Program-made: the position numbers and the translations under genes
Source of the DNA: Fomitopsis serialis
Taxonomy: Eukaryota; Basidiomycota; Agaricomycetes; Polyporales; Fomitopsidaceae
Length of the DNA: 64,000 nucleotides
Direction: 5' to 3'
NCBI RefSeq assembly: GCF_022376445.1
Contig: NW_025954967.1
Span: 496,001 to 560,000, forward strand
In this document: piece after piece, positions 1 through 12,689 of the stretch
Numbering within the stretch: the first letter of the stretch is position 1
How the letters are laid out: each line of letters begins with the position of its first letter
The notes under the pieces: model-generated
What the model saw: only the letters and a program-made list of their open reading frames with translations
Database searches by the model: none
Told to the model about the DNA's origin: nothing

Positions 1-1191
1 CCGGGTGGACGTCCTCTCGCTCTCCAAGACACTCCGTGCAAAACCTCGCCTCCGTGAGGTCATTCAACATGTCGTCATATCGGGTGCTTCTCCCGGAAAA
101 GCGTCAACCGATCAGGCACCTGGGGACATTTGTCGCTATGCTCGTGGGCAAGGCTCCGAGGAGGTCGATGATCACCATTGAACATGCTGAGTGGACCATC
201 GGCTCGGTCCGAATGGAGGACATCGGCTTCCTAGCTGCATTTAGCTCCTTGGACAGTCTGACCCTCGACAGCGTCACCTTGTCGATCCAGCGTCGCCCAG
301 CTGTCCCGCCTCGTGTCAGCGCTCCCCAGGCTTAGTCAGTTATGGTGCTCCAGGGTCAGTTGCGTGCAGAAGCAGCAACTCTCTCTGGCCTCTCTCCCGC
401 TGAACTCTGTAAATTTGGACTCTCTCGATGTAATGTTTGTTGCGACAGCAGTCGAAGACCTTTTGGTGCGGATATGCCGGGCTTCTCGAGTGCGCAATCT
501 CCGTCTTGGGATGTTCAGCGAGTCGACTCCATCCGGGGCAGCTGGCCGAAGTCAGGCTTTGCTGGATGTAAGCGCCACATCCGCAGAAAGGGTTTAGCTC
601 GACTTGCATGTTGATCCCGGTTCTCTCGTTCGAGATGGTACTATCGACGCCACAGTCGGAAAGTCTTCAAGTCCTTAGTTCTCTTTCTCGCCACTTGGCT
701 GATTGTTCCATCCCTACAGAGTGGCATTGCAACCTTTCACACCACGACCGCCTGTGGGAGTTGACAATTCAGCTGTACCACCCGCTTGCAGAACGGTCCT
801 GGATCCCCCATGTCGTGTCGCGCATTACCTCGAAGCATTTCCAGGCTATGTCTGTTGTGTTGGTGCCCCGGTCCGGCACAGACTACGTGGCGGATGAGTT
901 GGACAAATTACTGATGGCAATGGAGCAGGATGATGTCCTAGCGCGATTGGACAGCATACTGCAGGAGGAGCGCTTCGCCAGTACTGTCGTCTCAGACGTA
1001 TGGGTATTGCCGGATATAGCAACAACGCTTGCGAATCTGGAGATGAACTTTTTGCGAAGGATTCAACACTCCGAGAACAGTGGGTCGAGCTCGTTAGGCG
1101 GAGGATGCCACACTCGCATCGACGAGGCATATTGACGTACGTACTATTAGTGCGTTACAAATTGCGGAGGAAAACTGAGTTTTCCTTATAG
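1..1191 (+). pseudogene. F-box-like protein copy A, 5'-truncated and frameshifted
   Basis: This is the first of three related copies of one F-box-like, leucine-rich gene. It enters from the left edge at the point equivalent to about residue 80 of the intact copy at 13405-15031. Identity to that copy is evident along the whole length, for example in the segments LGTFVAMLVGKAP, EWTIGSVRMEDIG and HLADC. The frame is broken repeatedly. There is one extra base near 105 (GGAAAAGCG against GGGAAGCG), a four-base insertion near 285, an in-frame TAG at about 595 and another shift near 985. Such proteins normally act as substrate receptors of SCF ubiquitin ligases. The amount of damage makes this copy a likely pseudogene, although single-base assembly errors occur elsewhere in the window. 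Confidence 0.75.
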
Positions 1192-1760
1192 CACTACACG
1201 TACCTTTGCAGAATACCTCGACTGGAGGGAGGACGTGGAAAGGAGAGATACTAACATGTCAGTTCAAGAGAGAAATGCCGAAGGAGAAGTGCAGCCCGAG
1301 GGATTGACATCCTTGCCAGCATGCATGCTCGTTCGTACCGTCGTGTGTAACCCGTGAGTCGAACCATCATCGTTAGGCCGCTCTGCTAATTTATTGTGCG
1401 GTCTCAAGGGTACGAATGGACCCGTGGCCGCAATGCGGGTCGAAATGTTATCCCTCAGGATCCTATGCAGCATTTTCCTTTGTTTTTGGAGAAATGAAAG
1501 GGTGATGGTATGGGTTTTGTATGCTCGGGACAGACATTCGGTTGTTATGTAACGAGGTTCCGTCAATTATGGACGCATCCAATTTGACTCGTGCACTGCG
1601 TGTGTCAAACTTGAACTGACCATTGTGTTTCGTCATAGTCAGCCCGCAACTTTATGGCTGCTACGAGCAGCTACATAGTACACGGCGTAGCATCATTAAC
1701 GGGTCAGTATCGGCAACGTACGGTGCATCAGACAATTACAACGAACAACCACAGACAGCA
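1..1760 (+). repeat. Duplicated F-box unit, copy A with 3' flank
   Basis: The similarity to copies B and C continues past the gene into non-coding DNA at 1192-1620 and, against copy B, to about 1760. A conserved stretch at 1350-1420 (CATCATCGTTAGGCCGCTCT) recurs at 15088-15107 and, in reverse and slightly changed, near 5155-5175. The unit is therefore a segmental duplication and not only a gene family. From 1192 to 1760 I see no coding sequence. Confidence 0.7.
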
Positions 1761-2162
1761 TAGCCTTCGGTTTGGAGGGAGCCTGTCGGGGTCACTCCGA
1801 GTGATCTTTGAGTCCAGGTGCTAGTTGCAACGTTGACCATCTACTTTACATGACTCGGAATAAGCAGCGTCCGTTGAACAGTCACGGACCTAGGTTGCAG
1901 ACGATTCCTGGACCTCGAGGAATATGTAGCAGTGTGGTGGCAATGTGGAACTGTAGTAAGTAGAAGTAGAAGTGGGCGCGTCGTATAGTAAGTACTACCG
2001 TGACGGTTAACGAAGTTGTTCATCTGCGCCACCGCCACCTATGTAAGTACCATCACCGCTTGCTTCCCGCGACGGCACTCCCTTCGCTCACTACCGCCAT
2101 CGTCTTCGTCTTCCTCGGAGTCCAAGTACAACATATTACATCTATTGCTACTATCGCTGCGA
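1761..2162. other. Intergenic, 5' region of F-box gene
   Basis: No gene, repeat or structured RNA is apparent. The stretch just before the ATG at 2163 is pyrimidine-rich, as is common ahead of fungal starts. Confidence 0.4.
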
Positions 2163-3583
2163 ATGACCATGGACTTCTTTTCGCTCAACGACGACGTCTT
2201 GTCCATCATCCTTGCGCACCTCTCCACACGCGACGCTTGCCAGCTCACCATGACCTGCCGCGCAGGCCACGCCGTCGCAATGCCCCAATTCCTGCGAGAG
2301 GTCAAGTTCCTGTGTATCTCGCCGAGGAGCGCGGAGCGCATCCGCCAGTTCTGCGCGTTCATGCTCGCAGACCCCGACCGGCGCATCCCATGTCTGCGTA
2401 CGCTGCGCTTGCTAGGTCCCGCGTTCTCTCTGCGGGAGGAGGAGGAGAGAGAAGGAGAGGGCACCTGGAGGTACGAGTGCCCGTGTCACTTGAGCAGGGT
2501 GCTGCAGCACGCGACCCGCCTGCGCGAGCTGCACCTCTGGGCCGCCGGCGACCTTCTCCAAGCCTCGGACTGCTTCATCGACGCGCTCGCGGGCCTCCCC
2601 GCCCTCGACGTCGTGCACATGCACGGCCGGCCGTGGGCGTGCCAGCTACTCTACCGCATGGCCGCCCGCCCGCGCACCGTCCACCTCCACGCGGAGCGCC
2701 TCGCCCGCCGCGGCCTCCCCGCGAGCGACTTTGCGGGCATACACTTCCCCGCGCCGCTCAGCGCCGCGCTCGAGGACCTCCGCCTCCAGCAGTGCATCGC
2801 CCTCGCGGAAAACCTCTTCCACGCGAGCATCATCTTTCCCGCCCTCCGCACGCTCACGCTCTCCGGCTACTGCGCGGCGCTCGCGAGCATTGCGAGCGTC
2901 TTCCCTGGACTGAAGTGTCTGCGGCTGCAGGACGTGACGTTCGCCGCGGAGCAGCCGATCGCGGCGTGGACGGAGCTCGCGTGCGTGCAGACAAACGGAG
3001 ACCTGGGGATCCCGCTGGTGTGCAAGGTACGGAGGCTGGAGCTGCACGTGTCGCTGAACGTACACGAGCGCATGCCGCTGTTCGTGTCTCTCATGCAGCG
3101 GGCGACGCCGACAGTCCTGTTCTGCACCGTCGCGCACAACCGCGTCGCAGAGTGGATGGACGGGCTTGCGGGCGCGGCGCGCGGGCTGCGGTACCTCCAC
3201 CTCGCGCTCCAGTCGCTCGACGAGACATTGATCGTGGGTGTCTCAGCAGTTGTGCACCGCGACGGAGCTGACCCGAGGCACAGACGAGCTGCGCTGCGGT
3301 GCTGGGCGACGTCGCCCTGAAGGGCCTGTCCTTCGGCTACACTGGGCGCCTGCCCTCTGCAGGCGAGCCCTGTGCGTCGTCGCTTGCGCGCAAGGTTGCG
3401 GCGTGCGTGCGGTCCGTGGAGTTTGTCGGGTTTAACATGCGTGGGTACGCCTCGGTCGTTTATAATGACCTTGACGCGGTCACCTGGTACGCCGTCGGGC
3501 GCGAGCAGGGCGGCGTGGACGTCGAGCGGCTGACGGACTGGAGGGCGCAGAAAGCGTTGAGGGAGCTGTCGGGTGTGACGTGA
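2163..3583 (+). CDS. F-box-like protein, single-intron gene
   Basis: The start is the ATG at 2163 (MTMDFFSLNDDVLSIILAHL), where an F-box-like motif begins at once: short polar N-terminus, then DDVLSIILAHLSTRDACQL and MTCRAGH. Exon 1 is 2163-3233 and exon 2 is 3284-3583. The 50-base intron has a GTGGGT donor, a GAGCTGAC branch site and a CACAG acceptor, and splicing restores a single frame of about 456 residues. The rest is leucine-rich (repeated LRELHL/LRTLTLSG/LKCLRL blocks), the usual substrate-recognition part of F-box proteins that dock on Skp1 in SCF ubiquitin ligases. It is not closely related to the A/B/C copies around it. The target is unknown. A downstream exon in a different splice form cannot be excluded. 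Confidence 0.75.
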
Positions 3584-4769
3584 TGTCGCCTGCTGTTGAT
3601 GGGCGCGGATGGTTTCCGGCCGGGGACGTGCGTTGGTGCGTACTTCGCGGTATCTGCGTACTGAGACTGTTGACTCTGGGCTGCAGAGTCGGGCGCGGGT
3701 CCATGGCTACGAGTGTTGCTCCACGGTGTACTACGCACGATAGCGGCCCGGACCTGTTTGCGCTGGCGTGCGAGCGACTTTGCGCCGTGCGTCCACCATA
3801 ATGGCTTGAGCCTCATACAGCGTCTGCACCCCCAGCGAACCCATGCTGCGAGCTTGCCGATAAAAATCCTCGGTTTGAATCATCTCGATCTCGATGGGCA
3901 GTACCATAATATAGGTTTCTAGCTCAGGCCGGTCTTGCATAGGTTCACGGCGGACGGATCACTGTGTATTATAAGCGGTGATTGACCATGATAAAACCGG
4001 CTTCAATAAGTACTGTGTACTTCGTGCGTGTATGTGAGCGATCATATATCTGCGATCTATGTCTGCGTCTACCGACTCGTCCACTGGTGCCGACCCTCAT
4101 CGATCATCCTTCACCAGCCTTCCTCCGGTACATATTATGGTGTGCGGCTTGACGTCTCCAAAGCGGTGGGCGTGCGAGAGTGCCCGGTTTATATGTACCA
4201 TGTGTCCAGTGCGCTGGCGACAACTTTGACTTAGGATGATACTGATCACATTGCTCCGCGACAGATGTGTATACGCATTCTGCGGGCAGACCACTATTGG
4301 TACTATCGTAACGAATGTTCCGCCATTCCGCAGCAGCCCTTTCGAAAGCGGATATTCCAGGGCTTGGGCTGTGAGTATCGGGGCCACCAGCCCACGTCTA
4401 TGACCGTGACCGGTGACAGCGACTCTCGACTGGTACGTTTCACTCACAATCTCTCAATATTTTGACTATGTGTTCGCGATATGAGCCTACCGCAGTTGTC
4501 TAACCCGGCTCAGTACTTCTCGTTCGCGTCAGTGACTAGCGTATAAGTACGGTGTTGAAGGTTATGACCGAGTTGTAGGTCCTCGTAGACTATGGCAGTG
4601 TCTTGCCCCGGTGTTGTGGAGCACCTCGCATGACACCAGAGCCTACCCAGAGGTTGACGGAAGTGCGATCCTGTTTCTTGCAGTGACATTCGTGTCCCCG
4701 CCATCGTGTCGTCTGCGCGCACATTGTGTGGTCCTTGTGTCCTGTAGTTCCAATCGATTATACCGCTCC
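3584..4769. other. Intergenic, no gene seen
   Basis: Only short overlapping open frames without recognisable domains. It separates the F-box gene from the outer edge of duplicated copy B. Confidence 0.4.
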
Positions 4770-7568
4770 CTTCGGACAGCCCTGGTGCTGTCCGCGGTTG
4801 CTCGTTTTGTCTGATGCACCACACGTTGCCGATACTTATTCATTTATGACGCTTCGCCGTGTACTTTCCAGCTGCTCGTAGCAGCCATGAAGTTGCCGCA
4901 AGGATGACTATGACGAAACACAAATGTCCGTTTGATATACGCAGTGCCCGGAAAAATGGATGCGCCCATTATCAACGGAATCTCGCTCTATAACAATTGA
5001 AGGTCTGTCTCGAGCACATAACACCCATACCGCCGCCCTTGCACTTCTCCAAGAATCAAAGGAATGTTGCATAGGATCATGAGTGATAACATTTCGACCC
5101 GCGTTGGGGCCACGGGGCCATTCATTACCTTGAGATTGCACAACAAGTTAGCAGAGCGGCCGCACGATGATGGTTCTACTCACGGATTGCACGCGACGGT
5201 ACGAACGAGCATGCGTGGTGACAAGGATGTTAATCCGTGTCGCCTCGAGCACCTGAGTCGTCGTGACCCTGGGGCTGCGCCTCTCCTTCGGTGTTTGTCT
5301 GTTCAGCTGACATGCTAGTATGTCTCCTTTCAGTGTCCCGCTGCCAGTCGCCGAATTCTGCGCTGGTATGTGTAGTGCTGTAAGAGACGCTCAGCTTTCC
5401 TTCGCGATTTTGCCAAGTCCGCAGTACCACGTACATCAATATGCCTCGTCGATGCGAGTGTGGCATCCTCCGCCTAACGAACTCGTCCCACCGTTCTCGG
5501 AGTATTGAAACCTTCGCAATATTCCCATCTCCAGACTCCCGAGTGTTGTCATATTCGGAAATATCCATACAGATGACAGTACTGGCGAAGCGCTCCTCCT
5601 GCAATATGCTGTCCAATCGCACTAGGGCATTGTCATCCTTCATTATGTCCAAGCTATCCTCCATTGTTTCAAGAAGTCATCCGCCATATGGGTTGTCCTG
5701 GACCAGGGCACCAACCGAACAGACATAGCCTGGAAGTGTTTCGAGGTGACGTGCGACAGGATATACGGGATCCAGGGCCATTCTGAAAACGGGTGGTACA
5801 GCTGGATTGACAACTCCCACAGGTGGTCGTGGTGTGAAAGGTTGCAATGCCGCTCTGTAAGCATGAAACAATCAGCCAAGTGGCGAGAGACAGAACTAGG
5901 AGACCTTCCGACTGTGGTGTCAACAGTACCATCTCGAAAATAGAACGCGATCAATATCCCAGTCGAGCACAACCCTTTCCGCGGACGTGGAACTTGCAAC
6001 CAGCAAAGCCTGACTTCGGCTGGCTGCCCCGGGTGGAGCCAACTCGCCGTTCACTCCAAAATGTAGACTGCGCACTTGAGAAGCCCGGCTGATGCACACG
6101 AGAAGATCTTCGACTGCTGGTGAAACCAATGACACACTGAGAGCGTACAGATTTGCACAGTTCAGTGGGAGAGAGGCCAGTGAGAGTTGCTGTTCCCGCA
6201 AACAATTGACCCTGGAGCACCATAACTCCCTAAGCCTGGGGAGTGCTGACACGAGGCGGGATAGCTGGGTGATGCTGGACAAAGTGACATTGCGGAGTGT
6301 CAGAGTGTTCATGGAGCTGAACGTAGTTATGAAGTGGATGTCCTCCATTCGGACCGAGTCGATGGTCCACTGAGCATCTTCAATGCTGATCCTCGACAAC
6401 ATTGGTGCCTTGCCCGCGAGCATAGCGACAAACGTCCCCAGGTGCCGGATCGGTCGACGTCGACGCCACCCGGGAGAAGCACCCGATATGACGACGTGTT
6501 GAATGACCTTACGGAGGCGAGGTTTTGTGGGGAGTGTCTTGGAGAGCGAGAGGACGTCCTCTCGGTCTCGCAAATGGATGCGTTGACGCAGGTGGTACCA
6601 TGTGAGGTAATACCAGTCTCGGCATACGAGTGCGTAGGAGCTGAGAGCGGCGAGATGTGGCTCGTCCTCCACAAAATAATCGCGGAGATTCATTCCCATC
6701 GCGACATGGTCGATGATCCGTCCACAGACCTCCACAGGAAGCCGCGGGATCGAAGGACCACGAGAGGAGCCCTCGGACGTTGCGGCTGTACTGTATTCCA
6801 CATGCGTAAACCATGTTACTCGCGTCCGAGCAATGACACTTACATTGGCTCGGCTCTGTCCATTCCGTTGACGTGGGATGTGCGCTACGGCGACGTGAGC
6901 CTAAGGCACCGACCAAACATTCAATGATCCGTGCACCTGTGTGATTGCCACGCAGATCCACGGTGGTGAAGACACCCTACTAATGACAACTTCTCAGACC
7001 ACAGCCCTTCAAGCTTCAAGCTCCAAGAGCAAGCATAATGCGATAACACACTACCTGATTTCAGGTATATATGCTGGCTCCCACGCAAGCCGAGATGCGT
7101 CGTCCGGGTCGTCGGTTCGTGAGTCGCTTACGACCGTCTGTGCTGTGAGCAAAGCACGACATCAGTCAGGATATTCATTACGGGAAGCGGGGTCGTACCT
7201 CGCGAGGCCTTTCAATCGCTCTTGATGCGCACTTGGTGTGCACTGCAAAAACTCGAAGCTGGACAGAGGGGAGAGCGCAGGGACAGCGAACCTGGCAATG
7301 ATAGGTGATGTTAGTATATATGCATTGATCCAACATAGCGCTCGCTCGCCGGCGCGTATAGAAGCATCGAACACAGACACATGATGCCACGAGCGATTCT
7401 TTGCTGCGACCGGGCGCCGTGACATCCAGGCTGTTCGCACTCGATGCGAAGACAGCCCTCTACGGCCTGAAGTCTGTGCGAAGCGATACGCACCTTACTG
7501 ACACCCATACAGCTGCGGGTGGACGAGAAACATATACAGAGGACCGCTCTCCTTGGATGCAGTGCGCC
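4770..7568 (-). repeat. Duplicated F-box unit, copy B (inverted)
   Basis: Reverse-complement counterpart of copies A and C. It shares the gene, its 3' flank (about 4770-5229, matching 1192-1760 and 15032-15345) and its 5' flank (about 6864-7568, matching 12690-13404). Together with copy C it forms an imperfect inverted pair of about 2.7 kb arms separated by about 5 kb that hold the UBL3-like gene. Confidence 0.7.
5230..6863 (-). pseudogene. F-box-like protein copy B, frameshifted
   Basis: The gene model follows the intact copy C. Exon 1 is 6863-6844 (MDRAEP plus two bases). A 53-base intron with a GTAAGT donor spans 6843-6791. A long exon starts at 6790 and encodes TAATSEGSSRG followed by the F-box-like PRLPVEVCGRIIDHVAMG and LALVCRDWYYLTW-type segments. 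The frame then breaks twice relative to copy C. Near 5945 a TGA follows FSRWYC where copy C reads on to its second intron. Near 5655 it ends in WRIAWT. Downstream the frame resumes to the family C-terminus (GARGDTD, stop at 5230). It is probably a pseudogene. One of the two breaks could be a consensus error. Confidence 0.7.
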
Positions 7569-9075
7569 CATCGCGCGCGAGACCAAATCTTGAGCTTGTG
7601 TTCTGTTCTGTGGCACAGCTGGTACGTAAAGCGAATCATGGTAATGCTGGTATCCGTGAGTTGGTGGCGTGACACTGTATCAGTACTATTAGTCTGAGGA
7701 GCGGACCACCCTGACGCAACTTTGTTAGAAACAAGTCGACCAGAGTGATGTCTATCACACGAACGAGAGGCGGTGAGGGACATCAGCACACACTCTGACT
7801 AGTAGAAGGCCCGTACTGTACCTAATATTCGGAACTCACGCCTGTGCGCTTTTGCGCCATCGCTTCGCCTGATCCTGTCCGACGGTGAGTCGTCACCCAG
7901 AAGTCGCACAGAAGCATCTCTTTCTTGTGTACACGATATGAATGCGATGCTCCGTATTCGATTCGGCACTCCTGCTTGGTGGATGGGGCATCCCACCGGT
8001 CTCGAGTCACTGGAATGATTGGCGCATACATATCATGAAGTGGTGTGCACGGAATCGTGCACGGACCTGGATCGCCGTCCACTGGCAGAGAAATTCAATA
8101 TCCATGTAGCGGACGCGCGACTTGCATGAGACTGAACTGTGCATGTGAACGTTTGAACAGCAGTCTTGTCTAGTTCAGTAATACTACGATCGCCGTGGAT
8201 TGTTGTTGCTCCGGCGTTTTGCGTTGTTGCGTTCGTGTCGCTCAGTCCGCGCACCGGTGGAGGAACCGGTCGGATCATCATGCACTACCGGGGACGTCTG
8301 ACGTAGCATCGAGCCCAAAGCTGGGCTGTCGCGGTGTGTCGGCTTTCCAGTTGCATGAGGAAGGGGAGCCAAGCGTGCAGAGGAAATCCGTGAAGGTCGC
8401 TGTCCTTATCGAGTCTGGACTTTGATTACATAGACGCGTATGTGCCTGACACTGGTGTGCCGCGAAACGCCGCGGCCCACATGCGTCCGGGTTGTTCGGA
8501 GACGTCATGATGCGCCATTCTCCGGCGGGGCAAATGAGTCAACGAGGATGACATGCGGGGGTCAGCAGACGCCGCGGGGGAATGAGGGTCGGACGCGTCG
8601 GACAGCAAGGAGCGGTACATAGCAGCAGTACTAGTGAGCGCGTCATGGCTTGTGTGTAGGCGAGGCCGACGAACGGGCAGGCGCAGACGGAATCGCTGTG
8701 GCGGGGCGGTCTCGGTCGCGGGAGGGGCAGATCTAGATCAAACGGGGTGCATCCAGATGGAGATCGGGCAGAACAGGGCAGACGCGGCTATTTCCGCTGC
8801 ATGGTCATGCCCGATGCGGGGCTCTTCAAATTCGCCCTCTCCCCTCTCCTGCTCCTCCCCGCCGTCCTCGCCCGCCGCCGCCGCACCGCACTGCCCTGCC
8901 CAGCACGCACACCGCCTGCCTCGTCGGCCCCTGCTCGCCCTGCCCGTGCGTTCGCGCGAGCTGTCGCCGGACGGATCACACGCCGCCATTCATTCGCCCG
9001 CCTTCTCGCGTGCCCCGTGACCCTGCTCCCATCGGCCTCCACCCTTCTCGCCCTCTCACGCCCCAGCCGACCCCG
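7569..9075. other. Intergenic, no gene seen
   Basis: No recognisable coding sequence. GC content rises strongly from about 8640 towards the UBL3-like gene, and this GC-rich DNA creates long meaningless open frames on both strands. Confidence 0.35.
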
Positions 9076-9081
9076 TTATAA
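9076..9081 (+). promoter_or_regulatory. TATA-like element of UBL3-like gene
   Basis: TTATAA lies 43-48 bases before the ATG at 9124, in an otherwise very GC-rich stretch. The assignment is by position only. Confidence 0.35.
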
Positions 9082-9123
9082 CCACACGCCGCACCCTCGT
9101 CCGCGTCCTCGCCTCCGCCCGCC

Positions 9124-10687
9124 ATGTCCTCCCTCGGCCTCTCCGCCGACTTACCCCCGCCCCCACCACCACCGCAGGAAGACGACGCCGCGCACCCGCC
9201 CCCGCGCTCCTTCTCCCAGCCCCAGTTCCCCTACCACTTCAGCCCCCGCACCGCACCCCCCTCCGCCGCGCCCTCCCTCCGCGAGCCCGCCGTCGTCCGT
9301 CTGTCCGGCCGGCCCTCCACCGCGCACGCCCCGGGCACCGCCCACCTCGGCCCCGGCGCCTTCGCACCCATGTCCGCCTCCGCCCGCACGTCCTACACCC
9401 GCGTCGACCAGACCGCCCCCGGCACGCCCACGCCCGAGCTCGCGGAGCTCAGCCCCTCGCGTTACGCCCTCGAGGTCGACGCCGACACGCACGAGGCAGA
9501 GGCAGAGGCAGAGGCAGAGGCGCACGCGGAGGTGGACGACCCGGAGAAGGCGCACGGCGAGCAGGCCGTCCCGCAGATGCCCCAGGTCGCGCTCACGTTC
9601 CTCACCATCACCGGCAAGCGCCGCACCATGTCCTTCGACCCCGACACCACCATCGGCCGCGTCAAGGGCTCGTCTGGAACGCCTGGCCGAACGGTGAGTC
9701 CCCGTTCGCTCGTCATCCCTGCCCCAGCATCGCCCCTCTCGACGCGTGCATGCGCACCACCCCTCTACGCGCGCATTTGCAACCATGGAGCGACGGGAAT
9801 TGCATAGACGCAGGGCAGACGCTGTCAGCGGACGTCTGCGTCTGCGTCTGCGTCTATCTCATAGAGACACACATACATGCACACGACCCGCCCCTTCCGT
9901 GCGATCTGCGCTCTTCCCTCGCGCGCCCGCTCGCAAGGCGTCCTTCTCGCGGAACCGGCGGCCTCGCAGGTGCCTGTGTTCTGCGGCCGGCGGCCTCGTG
10001 AGAGCAGACTCTCCGTCTGCGCGACCTTCGCGGGTGCACCCGTACCCACGCATATAGTGCGGGCTGGGAAGCTCCTGTGTGCGGGAACTCTCATTTCGTG
10101 GACGCGCGGCTCTGTCATGGCTCATGCAGGCGCAGACGTCGGCGGCACGTGCGCCCTGCTTTCCGCCGCCCATCTCCTTCCCGCCTTCCATTCTTTCACT
10201 CGTTTCTGCCCGTACGGGCGCACACACGTACTCACGCTTGACGCGCTCGGTCGGCAGAGTGGCAGGACGAGCGGCCGCCCGCGCCGTCGTACCTCCGGAT
10301 CCTGTACCTCGGCAAGATCCTCCAGGACGAGGACACGCTCGCGAGTGCGTCGTCTCACCCCTCTCTCCACGCGCTTCTACTGACGGCGATCGCTTGCTTC
10401 TCTTCTCTCTTGTTGTTGTGCCTCATCATATTGTCCCTCGCGCGGCATATCCTCGCTCCCACCCCTCGCCGGCTTCGCACGTCCCTTCCGCCAACGCAGA
10501 GTGGGCCTTCCCGATCACGCAGCCCGACCCCGCCGCGCCGCCGACGCTGGGCCAGGCGACGGTGGTGCACCTTTCCGTGCGCGCGGCGCCTTTGCCCGCG
10601 GAGGACACGCCGAAGAAGCGGCGCGGTACGGGGATGAGCGATGGGGAGGAGGGCGGGTGTGGGTGTTGTGGATGTGTGGTGTGCTAG
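9124..10687 (+). CDS. UBL3/MUB-type membrane-anchored ubiquitin-fold protein
   Basis: A proline-rich, disordered N-terminus (about 150 residues, with an (AE)n tract) is followed by a ubiquitin-like fold: VALTFLTITGKRRTMSFDPD, TIGRVK, then LVWNAWPNEWQDERPPAP, YLRILYLGKILQDEDTLA and TVVHLSVR. The protein ends in GCGCCGCVVC. This is a Cys-rich tail closing with a CaaX-like CVVC, as expected for a lipid-anchored UBL3/MUB protein. Exons are 9124-9693, 10258-10344 and 10500-10687. Introns of 564 and 155 bases have good GT/AG sites. One base is missing at 9667-9668 (AAGGGCTC, where an AAG-GAG-CTC reading is expected). Adding one base makes the exon sum divisible by three (281 residues). I regard this as a likely consensus error. 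The family guides sorting of membrane and vesicle proteins. Confidence in the family is good, in the exact N-terminus moderate. Confidence 0.8.
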
Positions 10688-12689
10688 GCGGGCGCCACTG
10701 TGTTTAGTAGCTCTGGGAGGAGCATGGAGGTGTTCAATCTGACGCTCTCGCCCTTGTCGCGACGCGGAAATTGCCCGATGGTAGCGCACGTACGCTTGTC
10801 GTCCCCATTCGTGGTCCCCGACCAACCCCTAACCCTATGCCAGGCTCAACCCCGCCTGCCGACCTCTCTCCTGTCCTCTTCTCCCCGACGTCCCTCCCGC
10901 CAACCCGTGGCCGTCCGATCCACCTGCCGCGCTCCCGTCTTACCTTCCCTCGCCTCATCCTTGGTTCGGTTCGATCCGACGTGACCACTGCTTTGTCCTT
11001 GGTTCGACTCTGATTCAACTGTGGCCTCGCCCTCGACCCCGACACGACCCTACCGTCTACCCCACTATCAACTCACCCGCCCCGCCTTGTTTCGTATCGT
11101 TCCGCCCCGCCTGACCCTGGATATCCGTGTCTCGACTCGACTCATCTCATCGCATTTATACTGTACTCCCGCATACACACGCACATACACCACATGCATA
11201 CATATACGTACCAGCCCCACGCCTGCACCGACCCCGTTTGCTTTTTGCTCTGACCAATTCGATATGATAGGATAGCGCACGTACCTTAGAGAGCGTCGTA
11301 GTCATAATGTTTGGCTCGTGAACGTGAACGTGCTTCGTTCGCTCGACTCGGGATGAGGTGCGGCCTCCTCTTCAGCCACGGCGACTCGACCCTGGCTTGT
11401 GTGGGTGTGATATGTGAAGGCGAAAGGGCGGATGCAAATGCGGGCTTTAGTCTAGTCAGAAGTCCTATCGGTAGTTGAGTTGGAACTTTGGCATTGGAGA
11501 CGCTCCTGGGCGCTACCACGCTGCCGGCCGATTCGCACTAAATGGACTCACCTTCCTCCTCCTCCTCACCACACTCGGAGTCTCGCTGATCGATCGTGAG
11601 CGCCGCAACTGGCGTTCCCTCCCGCGTGCGTGAGGTGCGTGGCGACTTCGACCTGCGGTTCATTGGAGACTTGTACTAGTTGCTCCTGACCCGGAGATAT
11701 CCCTGTCCACCATGAGCACAGTAAGCTGGCGTGTTGACTCGACGACATGATACTGAGACACAAGCATCAGATAGTAGGTACACAGGCGAAGGGCCGCCCT
11801 CGACAGACGGCCGTGACGACATCTGGCGAGGTCAAACGGGCTGGCACTGACTCGGAGAGCCGGCGTCTGGCGGTTGTATCCTTGTCGTGTCGTGTGAGCG
11901 ATAATGAGACGTGTTGCTGCGAGGAAGAGGACGAGGACGAGGGCGAGGGGGTGACGACTCACCGCAGGACGGGACCAGCGATGGCGTGAATCGCACAGGC
12001 GTGAGTTCTGTTAGGTGTGAGCTCGTCCTCGTCAGATAGTGTTTTACTTTTGATGAGCCTCACCTCCTCTCGTGTAGCAGATACCACTCTGGCGGCTTTC
12101 GCCCACGTCGACTGGTTTCTGGGCACAGTTGCGTCAAGTTGGTCCGCTCCGACCGCGTAGTACTGTACTGCCGATGTGCGGCCACTCTGGCAGCTTCTTA
12201 CGCACGTCGACTTGTTCCTGGCAAAGCTGCACCACGGTGATCCGCTCCTACTACGAGTACCGATGCAGTGTCCCGCCGCCTGCCTGTCACACATCGCGGT
12301 GAGACATCCCAAGTACCGTTAAACCATACCCCTATCGGCACCACCGTGAGTGGCTCGCTAACGTACGTATTCGCTATGCGACATAACAGAACACATCTGC
12401 TCGACTTACCCCAGGGTAGTGGCGACCTGCTTAAAAGACACTTGCCGGCTTTTTAGGTCTGCTACGGAGACTAGTAGTGCCGACCGGCCGCTAGTGCTAT
12501 CCTGCGTTTTCACCCTAATAATCATCAACAGGACGTGGTTGAGGTGAGTACATGTTCGGACTCCAGGCTTACGGACTGCGTACGAACACTGACCGGCATA
12601 TTGTTGCCGGGACATAACTTGCTCTTATCGATAGGCATTCATTGAACAACCTCAAGGTTCAGACACGCCTGCCTCCCGCGTGCCCACCA
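10688..12689. other. Intergenic, no gene seen
   Basis: Pyrimidine-rich and low-complexity DNA with scattered short open frames. Apart from the tandem duplication at 12084-12246 I find no structure, and no start that leads to a recognisable protein. Confidence 0.4.
12084..12246. repeat. Imperfect tandem duplication, two units
   Basis: Two diverged copies with period 98 start at 12084 and 12182. Both open with CCACTCTGGC, share CACGTCGACT/CACGTCGACTT in the middle and end with TCCGCTCC. The function is unknown. Confidence 0.55.

Noticed and set aside
1345..1400. Possible tRNA-like unit in the F-box 3' flank (minus strand: A-box match TAGCAGAGCGG and GGTTCGA)
   Set aside because: The boxes are only about 23 bases apart, too close for a tRNA, and GGTTCGA is changed to GGTTCTA in the other two copies.
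2000..3271. Long arginine/proline-rich open frame overlapping the F-box gene
   Set aside because: It is an out-of-frame reading of the GC-rich F-box coding sequence and lacks any domain.
8747..9697. 316-residue Pro/Ser/Arg-rich open frame
   Set aside because: Low-complexity frame overlapping the UBL3-like exon in another phase; caused by high GC content.
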